From Sphingobacterium spiritivorum (GTDB taxonomy: Bacteria > Bacteroidota > Bacteroidia > Sphingobacteriales > Sphingobacteriaceae): a stretch of DNA of 64,000 nt. The position numbers were made by a program, and so were the translations under genes. Shown in pieces: positions 17,153-26,655 of the stretch; the first letter of the stretch is position 1; every line of letters begins with the position of its first letter. The stretch lies in contig NZ_CP068083.1 of assembly GCF_016725325.1 (NCBI RefSeq), positions 3,162,001 through 3,226,000 on the forward strand. The letters run 5' to 3'. The notes under the pieces were generated by a model. It did no database searches, was not told the origin of the DNA, and saw only the letters and a program-made list of their open reading frames with translations.

Positions 17153-18307
17153 CTATCCCCTGATGCGTGCTATGGCTTCTTCAAATACAGCTTCTGTAGC
17201 ACATAAGCTGACCCGTATATAAGCATTGCCGGCATCTCCGAAAATTCCTCCGGGAGTGATAAAGACACGGGCCTTATTTAAGACTTCATCGCTTAGTTCA
17301 TATCCGCTGGCATACTTTTCCGGCACTCTGGCCCATATAAACAGACCTACCTGGTCTTCGCGATAACTGCAATTAAGCAGGTTCAACAATTCCAGTGCTT
17401 TATCTTTTCTTTTCTGATAGGAAGCATTCAGCTCCGTGTACCATGTGCTATCCAGACTAAGGGCTTTAGCAGCAGCAAGCTGAAGAGGTAAAAACATACC
17501 TGAATCCATATTACTTTTGAATCGCAGAATCTCATTGATACGTTCTTCTGCAGCACATAGCATACCTATTCTCCAACCGGCCATATTGGACGATTTACTT
17601 AGGGAATTAAGTTCTATTGCTACATCTTTCGCGCCTTCTGTCTCCAGAATACTTTGCGGATGATCATTCAGAATAAAACTATACGGATTGTCGTGACAGA
17701 TCAGTATATTATGTTTTTTACCAAATGCGATCACAGCTTCAAAAAAAGAAGCAGTAGCTTTCGATCCGGTCGGCATATGCGGATAGTTGATCCACATAAT
17801 CTTTACTTTAGAAAGATCCGTTTGCTCCAGTTCTTTCAGGTTGGGCAGCCAGTCATTTTCCTCTGTCATGGTGTAAGGAATAGCTGTTGCACCACTGAGA
17901 CGTACAGCAGCAGCATAGGCCGGGTATCCCGGATTAGGTATAAGCACTTCATCGCCTTCCTGCAGGTACGTCATACAAATATGGACGATACCTTCTTTGG
18001 AACCGATCAAAGGTAAAACCTCTTTTTCAGGATTAAGAGATACGCGATAATATCGTTCATACCAGTCAGCAATAGCTTTGCGTAATACCGGGCTACCTTT
18101 ATAATTTTGATAACCATGGGTATTGGGCAAGCTGGCTTGCTCATGAAGGGTTTGAATAACTTCTGGATGTGGAGGCAAATCGGGGCTTCCAATTCCCAAA
18201 TTGATCACGCGGGCTCCGCTTTTGTTGAGCTCGTCAATCTCTCTCAATTTTTTAGAGAAGTAGTACTCTTCGGTCTGTTGCAACCTTTTGGCAACGTTAA
18301 TTTGCAT
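17153..18307 (-). CDS. Class I/II PLP aminotransferase, probably aromatic/LL-DAP type
   Basis: A 384-residue fold-type I aminotransferase. Motifs include NLGIGSPDLPPHPEV, GSKEGI, NPGYPAY, WINYPHMPTGS and the PLP-lysine segment NSLSKSSNMAGWRIGM, with the C-terminal arginine in IRVSLC. Position just upstream of tyrA suggests transamination of phenylpyruvate, 4-hydroxyphenylpyruvate or prephenate. Sequence alone cannot separate this from an LL-diaminopimelate or aspartate aminotransferase, so no symbol is given. It is divergent from the Gfo/Idh gene across a 160-bp AT-rich gap. Confidence 0.88.
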   Translation of the reverse strand: MQINVAKRLQQTEEYYFSKKLREIDELNKSGARVINLGIGSPDLPPHPEVIQTLHEQASLPNTHGYQNYKGSPVLRKAIADWYERYYRVSLNPEKEVLPLIGSKEGIVHICMTYLQEGDEVLIPNPGYPAYAAAVRLSGATAIPYTMTEENDWLPNLKELEQTDLSKVKIMWINYPHMPTGSKATASFFEAVIAFGKKHNILICHDNPYSFILNDHPQSILETEGAKDVAIELNSLSKSSNMAGWRIGMLCAAEERINEILRFKSNMDSGMFLPLQLAAAKALSLDSTWYTELNASYQKRKDKALELLNLLNCSYREDQVGLFIWARVPEKYASGYELSDEVLNKARVFITPGGIFGDAGNAYIRVSLCATEAVFEEAIARIRG

Positions 18308-18467
18308 TTTAATTTGTGTTTTGAAAACCCTAAAGTAAAAATAATGAACCTATTTACACTAAAATATAATAAAAAAGCGCAACGAAAGTATCAGATAAAG
18401 CTATTTCCTTTTTGGAGCATATTTCCTTTTTTGTACATTTATCATTCATTCAACATCAACCAACTAC

Positions 18468-19463
18468 ATGAATACATCGGGCAGAAGAGAGTTTATCCGC
18501 ACTGGTAGTGCAGTTCTGGGGGCAATGATGATACATCAGCTGCTATCCGCAACATCTGTAAAAGGTAAGCGAATCGGAATCATAGGTCTGGATACTTCCC
18601 ATGCCGTTGCCTTTACCAAAGCGATCAATACAAATCCTGCTGCGTACAGAGATTATCATGTTGTAGCGGCATATCCGTATGGAACAAGAACTATTCCTTC
18701 TGCAACAGACCGCATACCTAAGTATATAGAAGAAGTAAAAAGTCATGGGGTAGTCATTGTAAATTCAATAGCAGAATTGTTGAAGAGGGTGGATGCTGTA
18801 CTGCTGGAAACGAATGACGGACGCTTACATCTGGAGCAGGCTACTCAGGTTCTTAAAGCCGGCAAACCTGTGTTTATTGATAAACCAATCGCTGCTTCCT
18901 ATGCAGATGCTTACAGGATTATGAAACTTTCCGGGCAGTATAATACACCGATGTTCTCCACATCTTCACTGCGGTATATCAGTGGAATGGAAGAAGTTAT
19001 TGCTGGCCAATATGGAAAAGTATTAGCTGCTGATGTTTTTACACCTGCGACCCTCGAACGTACACATCCTGATTTTTTTTGGTATGGTATTCATGGTGTA
19101 GAGATGTTATTTGCTGCAATGGGAACAGGTTGTAAATCGGTTTCACGGGTACATACCACAGATTCGGATCTGATTGTAGGTGTATGGGATGGAGGACGCA
19201 TAGGTACGGTGCGAGGCATGCGTATCGGAAAGAATGATTTTGGTGGCATAATTTATTGTGAACAGGAAAATGTGAGACTGGGAGAATTCAGAGGTTATGA
19301 TCCGCTTCTGCATAAAATTGTTGACTTTTTTGACGTTCAGGTACCCCCTGTAGATCATGCACAGACATTAGAGATCTGTGCTTTTATTGAAGCTGCAGAC
19401 ATCAGCAAAAAGAATGACGGAAAGGCAGTGAAGCTATCACAAATAATGGCTGTATCTGAATAG
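18468..19463 (+). CDS. Gfo/Idh/MocA-family oxidoreductase with Tat-like leader
   Basis: A 331-residue protein. The N-terminus RREFIRTGSAVLGAMMIHQLLSA resembles a twin-arginine export signal. A Rossmann segment (KRIGIIGLDTSH) follows, then the family motif DKPIAAS near residue 140 and an alpha/beta C-terminal domain. The nucleotide motif is GIIGLDTS rather than the usual GxGxxG, so NAD(P) binding is less certain. Exported Gfo/Idh proteins are common in Bacteroidota and usually act on sugars. No sugar-utilisation genes flank it, so the substrate is unknown. Confidence 0.82.
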   Translation: MNTSGRREFIRTGSAVLGAMMIHQLLSATSVKGKRIGIIGLDTSHAVAFTKAINTNPAAYRDYHVVAAYPYGTRTIPSATDRIPKYIEEVKSHGVVIVNSIAELLKRVDAVLLETNDGRLHLEQATQVLKAGKPVFIDKPIAASYADAYRIMKLSGQYNTPMFSTSSLRYISGMEEVIAGQYGKVLAADVFTPATLERTHPDFFWYGIHGVEMLFAAMGTGCKSVSRVHTTDSDLIVGVWDGGRIGTVRGMRIGKNDFGGIIYCEQENVRLGEFRGYDPLLHKIVDFFDVQVPPVDHAQTLEICAFIEAADISKKNDGKAVKLSQIMAVSE

Positions 19464-19569
19464 TTAAATTGCCGTTATTGAATTAAAAAAACAGGCTGTA
19501 TTCCTGTCTTAATTGTGTAACATTGTTTATTATAATGTTCAACTTTATGCGTAAGGTTGACATTTTTAC

Positions 19570-19577
19570 TATTTTTG
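19570..19577 (+). promoter_or_regulatory. -7 box upstream of the ABC transporter gene
   Basis: TATTTTTG matches the Bacteroidota TAnnTTTG consensus and lies 17 bp before the start codon. The expected -33 TTTG is only approximate. Confidence 0.35.
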
Positions 19578-19594
19578 TTGGCTTATAACATTAA

Positions 19595-21418
19595 ATGAAG
19601 ACTTATTTTAGACTACTTTCATTTGCCAAACCCATTGAAAAATATGCGATCCCGTATATTATATGTACGTTGGTCACAGTCATATTCAGTACCCTTAATC
19701 TGGCTTTGTTAGCTCCTTTACTACACACGTTATTCAATACGGAAGGAGAAGTAAAGGCTGCTTTAGTTGAGCCGGATGGTATGTTTGATATTCTGGGCTA
19801 TTTTAATTACTATGCCAATTGGGCTAATCAGCAATATGGTCCGTATGAAGCACTGAAGATCGTCTGTATCGTGATTGTAATCTCGGTATTGATCAGTAAT
19901 GCTTTCCGTTATTTTTCTCAGCGAATCATGGAAAATTTACGAATTCATACATTGTTGAATCTTCGTAAAGCTGTATTTGGCAATGTTATGGATCTTCATC
20001 TGGGATATTTCAGCGGACAACGTAAAGGAGATGTAATTTCTAAGATAGCTTCAGATGTACAGGTGGTACAATTTTCGGTTACAGGTACGTTGCAGGTTGT
20101 ATTTAAAGAACCTCTGCAATTGATCGCTTATCTGATTATGCTATTTGTGATATCGGCGAAGCTGACCTTATTTTCTATGCTGGTTATCCCTGTTTCTGCA
20201 TTTTTCATTTCACGTATAGTAAAGACCTTAAAAGCACAGGCACAGGAGGGACAACAGTCCTATGCTAATATGATCACTTATCTGGATGAAGCATTGTCCG
20301 GTGTCCGTATTATCAAAGCCTTCAATGCCACAGATTTTGTAAAGAACAGGTTTAATAACGAAAACCACCGCTATGCCAATATTATGCGCCGTATGGTTCG
20401 CAGGCAGCAGATGGGATCTCCTGTATCTGAACTGTTGGGGGTAGTTATGGTCGCTGTCATTCTGTTGTATGGCGGGAGTCTGGTGCTAAGTGGAAGCGGC
20501 GATCTTCCGGCTGCAGATTTTATAGCCTACATTGCTATTTTCTCTCAGATAATGCGTCCTGCAAAAGCGATTACCGATTCATTCAGTAATATCCATAACG
20601 GAGTCGCAGCTGGTGAACGTGTATTGGAGCTGATCGATGAAAGAAGTGAAGTTGTGGATAAAGCAGATGCTGTTACCGTTGATAATTTCAATTCAGATAT
20701 CCGTTTTGAGCATGTGGATTTTGCTTATGGTGAACACAAGGTGCTGTCGGATATCAATCTTACAATTGAAAAAGGGAAAACAATTGCGTTAGTCGGTCCA
20801 TCCGGTGGTGGTAAATCCACATTAGTCGATCTGATACCGCGCTTTATGGACGTGACTGGTGGAAAAGTATTGTTTGATGGTCAAGATCTGCGGGATCTCA
20901 ATCAGGAATCCCTGCGCAGATTAATAGGCGTGGTGAATCAGGATTCCATATTGTTTAATGATACCATTTTTAATAATATAGCTTTTGCCAACGAGTCTGC
21001 TACACAGGAACAGGTTGAGGCTGCTGCAAAAATTGCAAATGCCCACCAGTTTATCCTGAATACAGAAGGGGGTTATCAGACCAATATCGGTGACCGTGGT
21101 GCCAAATTATCCGGAGGTCAGCGTCAACGCCTTTGTATCGCAAGAGCTGTACTGAAAAATCCGCCGATTATGTTGCTGGATGAAGCGACTTCAGCATTGG
21201 ATACAGAATCCGAAAAACTGGTGCAGGAAGCGTTGTATAAACTAATGGAAAACAGAACAACTGTGGTTATTGCGCACCGGTTGAGTACCATTCAGAATGC
21301 GGATAAGATTGTCGTTGTGGAAGGCGGTAAGATTGTAGAGTATGGTACACATTCTGAACTGCTGATCAAACAGGGACTATACAAACGCCTTATTGATATG
21401 CAACAGTTTGGTGAATAG
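19595..21418 (+). CDS. MsbA-like ABC exporter (fused permease and ATPase)
   Basis: A 607-residue half-transporter. Six membrane helices lie in the first 320 residues. The ATPase domain carries Walker A GPSGGGKST (about 402-410), Q-loop GVVNQDSILFND, signature LSGGQRQR, Walker B IMLLDEATSALD and the switch histidine IAHRLST. It would act as a homodimer in the inner membrane exporting a lipid or hydrophobic compound. MsbA-type lipid A flipping is the commonest role for this type in Bacteroidota, but the sequence cannot prove the substrate. Length is normal and it stands alone between promoter-like boxes. Confidence 0.92.
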   Translation: MKTYFRLLSFAKPIEKYAIPYIICTLVTVIFSTLNLALLAPLLHTLFNTEGEVKAALVEPDGMFDILGYFNYYANWANQQYGPYEALKIVCIVIVISVLISNAFRYFSQRIMENLRIHTLLNLRKAVFGNVMDLHLGYFSGQRKGDVISKIASDVQVVQFSVTGTLQVVFKEPLQLIAYLIMLFVISAKLTLFSMLVIPVSAFFISRIVKTLKAQAQEGQQSYANMITYLDEALSGVRIIKAFNATDFVKNRFNNENHRYANIMRRMVRRQQMGSPVSELLGVVMVAVILLYGGSLVLSGSGDLPAADFIAYIAIFSQIMRPAKAITDSFSNIHNGVAAGERVLELIDERSEVVDKADAVTVDNFNSDIRFEHVDFAYGEHKVLSDINLTIEKGKTIALVGPSGGGKSTLVDLIPRFMDVTGGKVLFDGQDLRDLNQESLRRLIGVVNQDSILFNDTIFNNIAFANESATQEQVEAAAKIANAHQFILNTEGGYQTNIGDRGAKLSGGQRQRLCIARAVLKNPPIMLLDEATSALDTESEKLVQEALYKLMENRTTVVIAHRLSTIQNADKIVVVEGGKIVEYGTHSELLIKQGLYKRLIDMQQFGE

Positions 21419-21480
21419 TAATCTTTTTGTAAACTGAATGTTTTAACAAGAATCTGCTCGCATTTTTACTCTAATATTGG

Positions 21481-21488
21481 TACATTTG
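21481..21488 (+). promoter_or_regulatory. -7 box upstream of mqnE
   Basis: TACATTTG fits TAnnTTTG, 18 bp before the chosen ATG. It is followed by AGGAGAAGAGAA, which doubles as an unusually good ribosome-binding site for this phylum and supports the start at 21507. Confidence 0.4.
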
Positions 21489-21506
21489 TCTAATAGGAGA
21501 AGAGAA

Positions 21507-22709
21507 ATGGAAGCTAGACATAAAATAGATTTTTTAATCAACGATAGCCGTTTAGACCCCGAATTGCGCCGCATTGCAGAGAAAGTTGTAGCAGGAGAGC
21601 GCATCGAGTTTGAGGAAGGGGTATTGCTCTACGAAAAGGGAGAATTAAGTTACCTGGGGGTATTAGCAAATTATATCCGGGAGAAAAGACACGGCGATAT
21701 CACCTATTTCAATCGAAATTTTCATATCGAACCGACAAACGTATGTGTATACGATTGTAAATTCTGTTCGTATTCACGAATGATCAAACAGCGGGAAGAA
21801 GGTTGGGAAATGGATGTGGACGCTATGATCGACATTGTCAAAAAATACGATGACGAGCCTGTCACTGAAGTGCATATAACCGGAGGTGTTGTACCTAAGC
21901 AAAACCTCGAATTTTATGCTGATTTCTTCCGTAAGTGCAAAGCACACCGTCCCGAATTACATATCAAAGCATTAACACCTGTTGAATATTATTATATTTT
22001 CAAAAAAGCTAAATTAAGCCACTTTGATGGTATGAAATATCTTAAAGAAGCTGGTCTGGATTCTATGCCGGGAGGAGGAGCAGAGATCTTTCACCCGGAA
22101 ATCAGAGAGCAGATTGCGCATGATAAATGTACTGCCGAACAGTGGCTGGATATACATGAGCAAGCGCATTTGTTAGGTATGAATACCAATGCGACGATGC
22201 TGTATGGCCATATTGAAAAATTCTGGCATCGCGTAGATCATATGGAGCGCTTGCGTCAATTGCAGGATAAGACAGGCGGATTTCAAACATTTATACCACT
22301 GAAATTCAGAAATAAAGAAAACCAGATGTCTGACGTGGATGAGGTTTCTGTTATCGAAGATCTTCGTAACTATGCTGTTGCCCGTATTTACATGGACAAT
22401 TTTCCGCATATTAAAGCATACTGGGCAATGATTTCCAGAGATACCGCACAAATGTCACTGAGCTTTGGGGTTGATGATATTGACGGTACATTAGATGATA
22501 CGACCAAAATATATAGTATGGCCGGAGCGGAAGAGCAGACGCCTGCTATGAGCACGCAACAATTGGTAGAACTGATCAAGAATGTAGGACGCCATCCTAT
22601 AGAACGGGATACGCTATACCATATCGTTACGGATTATAAGGATCATGTATTTGATGATGAGTCTGCAAAGAAAAAAAATTATTACGCTTTGCCGGTTCTT
22701 AACAGCTGA
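21507..22709 (+). CDS. mqnE: Aminofutalosine synthase MqnE
   Basis: A radical SAM enzyme of the futalosine menaquinone pathway, joining the enolpyruvyl-benzoate product of MqnA to SAM-derived adenosine. The 400-residue protein has the CxxxCxxC iron-sulfur motif as CVYDCKFC (Cys80, Cys84, Cys87). ITGGVVPKQNLEFY, MPGGGAEIF and NATMLYGHIE follow, as in MqnE. The start at 21507 is preferred to 21477 because of the AGGAGA ribosome-binding site and the conserved MEARHKIDF. It heads a compact three-gene unit with a phosphatase gene and mqnA. Confidence 0.93.
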   Translation: MEARHKIDFLINDSRLDPELRRIAEKVVAGERIEFEEGVLLYEKGELSYLGVLANYIREKRHGDITYFNRNFHIEPTNVCVYDCKFCSYSRMIKQREEGWEMDVDAMIDIVKKYDDEPVTEVHITGGVVPKQNLEFYADFFRKCKAHRPELHIKALTPVEYYYIFKKAKLSHFDGMKYLKEAGLDSMPGGGAEIFHPEIREQIAHDKCTAEQWLDIHEQAHLLGMNTNATMLYGHIEKFWHRVDHMERLRQLQDKTGGFQTFIPLKFRNKENQMSDVDEVSVIEDLRNYAVARIYMDNFPHIKAYWAMISRDTAQMSLSFGVDDIDGTLDDTTKIYSMAGAEEQTPAMSTQQLVELIKNVGRHPIERDTLYHIVTDYKDHVFDDESAKKKNYYALPVLNS

Positions 22710-22713
22710 TTTT

Positions 22714-23343
22714 TTGAAAAAGACATTTTATTTTATACGCCACGGACAGACAGATCTCAACCTCAAAGGGATCGTGCAGGGAAGAGGAGTTAACTCTCCG
22801 CTTAACGATAACGGACGAAAGCAAGCTGACGCTTTTTATAAAGCTTATAAAGATGTACCCTTTGATAAGGTATACACTTCTACTTTATTGCGCACTCACC
22901 AGACAGTGGCACCCTTTATCGAGCAGGGAATAGAATGGCAGCAGCTTATCGGACTGGATGAGATCAGCTGGGGTATTTACGAAGGTCAGGAACAGACTCC
23001 GGATATCATGTCCGGATTTGAAAAGGTCATACAGGCCTGGCGCAGTGGAGAACTGGATCTGAATATCGATGAAGGAGAATCTCCAAACCAACTGGTGGAG
23101 CGTCAGAAGGAAGCAATTGCCTATATGCTGGATCAAGCAGAAGAAAAGACTATTCTGGTTTGTCTGCACGGACGTGCCCTGCGTATTCTGATGTGTGTCC
23201 TTACAGATACGGATGTATGTATGATGGATGATTTTCCGCATACAAATACCGCACTTTATATTGTTGAATTTGAAAATGGCAAGTTCAATGTCATAGATTA
23301 TTATAATACCAAACATTTGGAAGAAATAGCCGAGCATGAATAA
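22714..23343 (+). CDS. Histidine phosphatase family protein within the menaquinone unit
   Basis: A phosphoglycerate-mutase-like phosphatase of about 209 residues. The catalytic phosphohistidine motif is FIRHGQTDLN, followed by GRGVNSPLNDNGRKQA, the acid in LDEISWGIYEGQ, and the second histidine in CLHGRALRIL. The likely start is TTG 22714, four bases after the mqnE stop; the only in-frame ATGs lie inside mqnE, and KKTFYFIRHG begins the fold immediately. It overlaps mqnA by 8 bp. Substrate unknown; the tight coupling suggests a link to menaquinone synthesis or a general housekeeping phosphatase carried along. Confidence 0.88.
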   Translation: MKKTFYFIRHGQTDLNLKGIVQGRGVNSPLNDNGRKQADAFYKAYKDVPFDKVYTSTLLRTHQTVAPFIEQGIEWQQLIGLDEISWGIYEGQEQTPDIMSGFEKVIQAWRSGELDLNIDEGESPNQLVERQKEAIAYMLDQAEEKTILVCLHGRALRILMCVLTDTDVCMMDDFPHTNTALYIVEFENGKFNVIDYYNTKHLEEIAEHE

Positions 23344-24055
23344 AATAAGAATATCTGCCGTATCCTATACCAATACATTGCCTTTTTTAAACGGAATTAA
23401 TCATTCCGACATCAAAAATAAAATAGACCTTCGTGTAGATCATCCGAGTGCCTGTGCACAGCGTGTTATTGATAATGAAGTCGATATGGGGATTATCCCT
23501 ACAGCGGCTTTATTGAGTCTGCCGGAATACTATATCAATACGGATTTTTGTATTGGTACTGAAGGTGCTGTAGATTCTGTCTTTATCTTTTCACAGAAGC
23601 CTGCAGATCAGATATCTTCTATTCTGCTGGATCCACAGTCCCGTACTTCTAACGGACTCGCACGTATTCTGTTGAAGTATTACTGGAAACGGGATGTGGA
23701 GATTCTTACGGAAGGAGAAGCAGATGCTTATGTATTGATCGGTGATCGTACGTTTGGTAAGAAAGGTACAGTTCCTTATGTATACGATATGGGATTAGAG
23801 TGGAAAAACTTTACGGGGCTGCCATTTGCCTTTGCTTTGTGGGTTTCCAATAAGAAACTTCCGGAATCTTTTGTTGAAGAATTTAATGAAGCCCTGAAGT
23901 ATGGAGTAGAACATGCAGAGGATGTGATAGCCGGTCTTCCTGTTTACGAAGGAATAGACTATAAGCAATATCTGACACAAAATCTGGATTTTCATTTAAC
24001 AGAAGCTAAGCGGGAAGCTGTAGAACGATATCTGGAGCTTTACAGATCACTGTAA
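23336..24055 (+). CDS. mqnA: Chorismate dehydratase MqnA
   Basis: First enzyme of the futalosine route: it dehydrates chorismate to 3-[(1-carboxyvinyl)oxy]benzoate. The 239-residue periplasmic-binding-protein-like fold starts IRISAVSYTNTLPFLNGI. It shows HPSACAQRVIDNEVDMGIIPTA, DPQSRTSNGLARILL and GLPFAFALWVS, which are typical of MqnA. It overlaps the phosphatase gene by 8 bp and is followed by a strong terminator, so the unit mqnE-phosphatase-mqnA ends here. MqnB, MqnC and MqnD are not in the window. Confidence 0.92.
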   Translation: MNKIRISAVSYTNTLPFLNGINHSDIKNKIDLRVDHPSACAQRVIDNEVDMGIIPTAALLSLPEYYINTDFCIGTEGAVDSVFIFSQKPADQISSILLDPQSRTSNGLARILLKYYWKRDVEILTEGEADAYVLIGDRTFGKKGTVPYVYDMGLEWKNFTGLPFAFALWVSNKKLPESFVEEFNEALKYGVEHAEDVIAGLPVYEGIDYKQYLTQNLDFHLTEAKREAVERYLELYRSL

Positions 24056-24081
24056 GCTGCGGTTTTATTTATAAAATAATG

Positions 24082-24111
24082 GAAGGCTCCGGATTTTAAT
24101 CCGGAGCCTTC
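24082..24111 (+). terminator. Intrinsic terminator of the mqn unit
   Basis: GAAGGCTCCGGATT pairs perfectly with AATCCGGAGCCTTC around a 2-nt centre, followed by TTATTT. Confidence 0.85.
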
Positions 24112-24139
24112 TTATTTGTATTAAAGGCTTAATACATGG

Positions 24140-24850
24140 AGATAAAAGTACAGTACAAAGAAAGTTTTCTCTCCTTTTTAAGGAGAGGTGCCCGTAGGGC
24201 AGAGAGGTTTTAGTGAAATTGTAGAGATTGAATAGGCACAGGCACCGCTACGCTAATGCTTGCGCCATAGAATAGTTAAGGGCATGACCGGATTGTTTTT
24301 CTCTCCTTTGTAAGGAGAGATGCCCGCAGGGCAGAGAGGTTTTAGTGAAATTGTGGAGATTGAATAGGCACAGGCACCGCTACGCTAATGCTTGCGCCAT
24401 AGAATGATAAAAGTACAGTACAAAGAAAGTTTTCTCTCCTTTTTAAGGAGAGATGCCCGCAGGGCAGAGAGGTTCCGGTGAAATTGTAGAGATTGAATAA
24501 GAACAAGCACCGCTACGCTAATGCTTGCGCCATAGAATGATAAAAGTACAGTACAAAGAAAGTTTTCTCTCCTTTTTAAGGAGAGATGCCCGCAGGGCAG
24601 AGAGGTTCTGGTAAAGTTGTAGAGACTGAATAGGCACAAGCACCGATACGCTAATGCTTGCGCCATAGAACAGCTAAGGGTTTGAGCGAACTGTTCCTCT
24701 CTCCTTTTTAAGGAGAGATGCCCTCAGGGCAGAGAGGTTCTGGAGAAATTGTAGAGATTGAATAGGCACGAGCACCGCTACGCTAATGCTTACGACATAG
24801 AATAGCTAAGGGCTTGACCGGACTGTTTTTCTCTCCTTTTAAGGCAATAG
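24140..24850. repeat. Five and a half REP-like palindromic repeats, period 132-133 bp
   Basis: Copies begin at about 24169, 24301, 24434, 24567 and 24699, with a truncated one at 24831. Each starts with the hairpin CTCTCCTTTTTAAGGAGAG, then TGCCC-GTA-GGGCA (the inner triplet varies: GTA, GCA, TCA), then GAGAGGTT. A less structured part ends in a second complementary stretch (CACCGCTACGC, GCTTGCGCC). Two linker types precede the copies: AAAAGTACAGTACAAAG (copies 1, 3, 4) and a GGGCATGACCGGA-like one (2, 5, 6). Such elements recur between genes in Bacteroidota. They fill the gap between mqnA and the GMC gene; minus-strand ORFs inside are not genes. Confidence 0.85.
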
Positions 24851-24933
24851 GTTATTGTATCAAAAGTTTGACGGTGACAGCTAACTGAATTTTAGTATTT
24901 TAGAATAACCAAATAAGAAGTACTAAACCGAAT

Positions 24934-26640
24934 ATGATGAATGACACCGATTTTGATGTGATTGTAGTGGGCTCAGGTATAAGCGGAGGGTGGGCTGCAA
25001 AGGAATTCTGTGAGAAGGGATTTAAAACACTGGTTATCGAGCGTGGCAGAATGGTCAAGCACATCAAAGATTATCCTACAGCTAATATGGATCCATGGCA
25101 ATTTTCGCATCACAATGCCAAAACCCGTGAAATGATCGAACAGAATCCGGTGATTAGTAAACACTATAATTACAGTGAGGCGACTCAGCATTTTTATATC
25201 AGAGATAAAGATCAGCCTTACATTCAGGAAAAGCCTTTTGACTGGATCAGAGGCTATCAGGTCGGCGGTAAGTCATTGCTATGGGCAAGACAAACCCAAC
25301 GCTGGAGCGATTTTGAATTTAACAGACCTTTACGTGACGGATTTGCGGTAGACTGGCCGATCCGCTACAGTGATTTAGCTCCCTGGTACAGCCATGTCGA
25401 AAAATTTGTTGGGATTTCAGGCAACAGAGATAACATCGATAGCCTGCCGGATAGTGAGGTGGTCGGTGCATTTGAGATGAATGTGGTAGAAAAGTACATA
25501 AAGGAGAAAATCAATACGCACTTTAAAGACAGACACGTCATTATAGGCCGTTGTGCCAATCTTGCCGAGTTAACCGAATTTCACCGTCAGCAGGGTCGTA
25601 TGAAATGTCAGGCACGCTCACTTTGTGAGCGAGGATGTCCGTTTGGGGGTTATTTCAGTTCCAATGCTTCTACTTTGCCTTATGCGGAAAAAACGGGTAA
25701 TCTGACTTTAATGACAGATACCTTAGTGGAGTCAATTGTATATGATGAAGTCTCGAAGAAGGCCTCTGCAGTACAGGTTATTGATGCGAAGACAAAGGAG
25801 AGAAAACAGATTAAAGCTAAAGTTATTTTTCTGAATAGTTCTACTCTTAACAGTAATCTGATTCTGATGAATTCTAGATCAGCAGCTTTCCCCAAAGGGT
25901 TAGGAAATAAAAATGATATTCTGGGCCGTTATATTGCTTTTCACAATTACAGAGGACGTATCTCTGCCACCATAGACGGATTTGAGGATGCTTATCACTA
26001 CGGCAGAAGACCTACTAATCTATATGTACCATCTTTCCGGAATCTGTACAGCAAAGATGCTGATTTTCAGGGAGGCTATATGATGACACTGGGTGCTTCC
26101 AGATCGGGATGGAGCAGAAGTCTCGAAGGGCAGGAGTTAGGCGCGGATTATAAAGATGCTTTGACGCAACCCGGTGGATGGTCTGTATATATGTCTTTAC
26201 AGGGAGAGACCATTCCTGTTTACGAAAATCATGTTCGTATCAGTGACACGGCCAGAGATTCTTATGGTATTCCTCAGCTTATCACTTCAGTAGCCTATAC
26301 GGAGAATGATGACAAGATGATGCACGATTTTTTTAAGGAAGGGGTATCCATGTTAGAAAAGGCCGGTTGTAAAAATATTCAGCCTACAGATCATAAGATC
26401 ACAGGCAACCGGACTCCGGGTCTGGAAGTGCATGAGGTAGGAGGAGTACGGATGGGGCGGGATCCGGAGACGTCGATGTTGAATGCAAATAATCAATTAC
26501 ACCATTGTCCGAATGTGTTTGTGACGGATGGTGCCTGTATGACTTCTATGGGGGTGCAAAATCCATCATTGACCTTTATGGCGCTCACGGCGAGAGCCGC
26601 CAACTTTGCCGCAGATCAGCTTCGTGAAGGTATATTATAA
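24934..26640 (+). CDS. GMC-family FAD oxidoreductase
   Basis: A 568-residue glucose-methanol-choline family flavoprotein. The FAD-binding motif VGSGISGGWAAKEF lies at about 12-25, followed by ERGR. A GYQVGGKSLLWARQTQRWS segment follows, with a cysteine-rich CLER-like stretch (CQARSLCERGCPFGG, about 228-242). The C-terminal domain has VFVTDGACM and MGVQNPSLTFMALTARAAN. In Bacteroidota such proteins usually oxidise sugars or polyols, often with a small partner subunit that is not present here. No clear Tat or Sec signal is seen. Start is 24934 or the adjacent ATG at 24937. Confidence 0.9.
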   Translation: MMNDTDFDVIVVGSGISGGWAAKEFCEKGFKTLVIERGRMVKHIKDYPTANMDPWQFSHHNAKTREMIEQNPVISKHYNYSEATQHFYIRDKDQPYIQEKPFDWIRGYQVGGKSLLWARQTQRWSDFEFNRPLRDGFAVDWPIRYSDLAPWYSHVEKFVGISGNRDNIDSLPDSEVVGAFEMNVVEKYIKEKINTHFKDRHVIIGRCANLAELTEFHRQQGRMKCQARSLCERGCPFGGYFSSNASTLPYAEKTGNLTLMTDTLVESIVYDEVSKKASAVQVIDAKTKERKQIKAKVIFLNSSTLNSNLILMNSRSAAFPKGLGNKNDILGRYIAFHNYRGRISATIDGFEDAYHYGRRPTNLYVPSFRNLYSKDADFQGGYMMTLGASRSGWSRSLEGQELGADYKDALTQPGGWSVYMSLQGETIPVYENHVRISDTARDSYGIPQLITSVAYTENDDKMMHDFFKEGVSMLEKAGCKNIQPTDHKITGNRTPGLEVHEVGGVRMGRDPETSMLNANNQLHHCPNVFVTDGACMTSMGVQNPSLTFMALTARAANFAADQLREGIL

Positions 26641-26655
26641 TAAGTTAACGTTGTT

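Noticed and set aside
24385..24666. Minus-strand 93-codon ORF in the REP-like array
   Set aside because: Its translation repeats itself because the DNA repeats, has no start signal and matches nothing; it is a product of the palindromic units.
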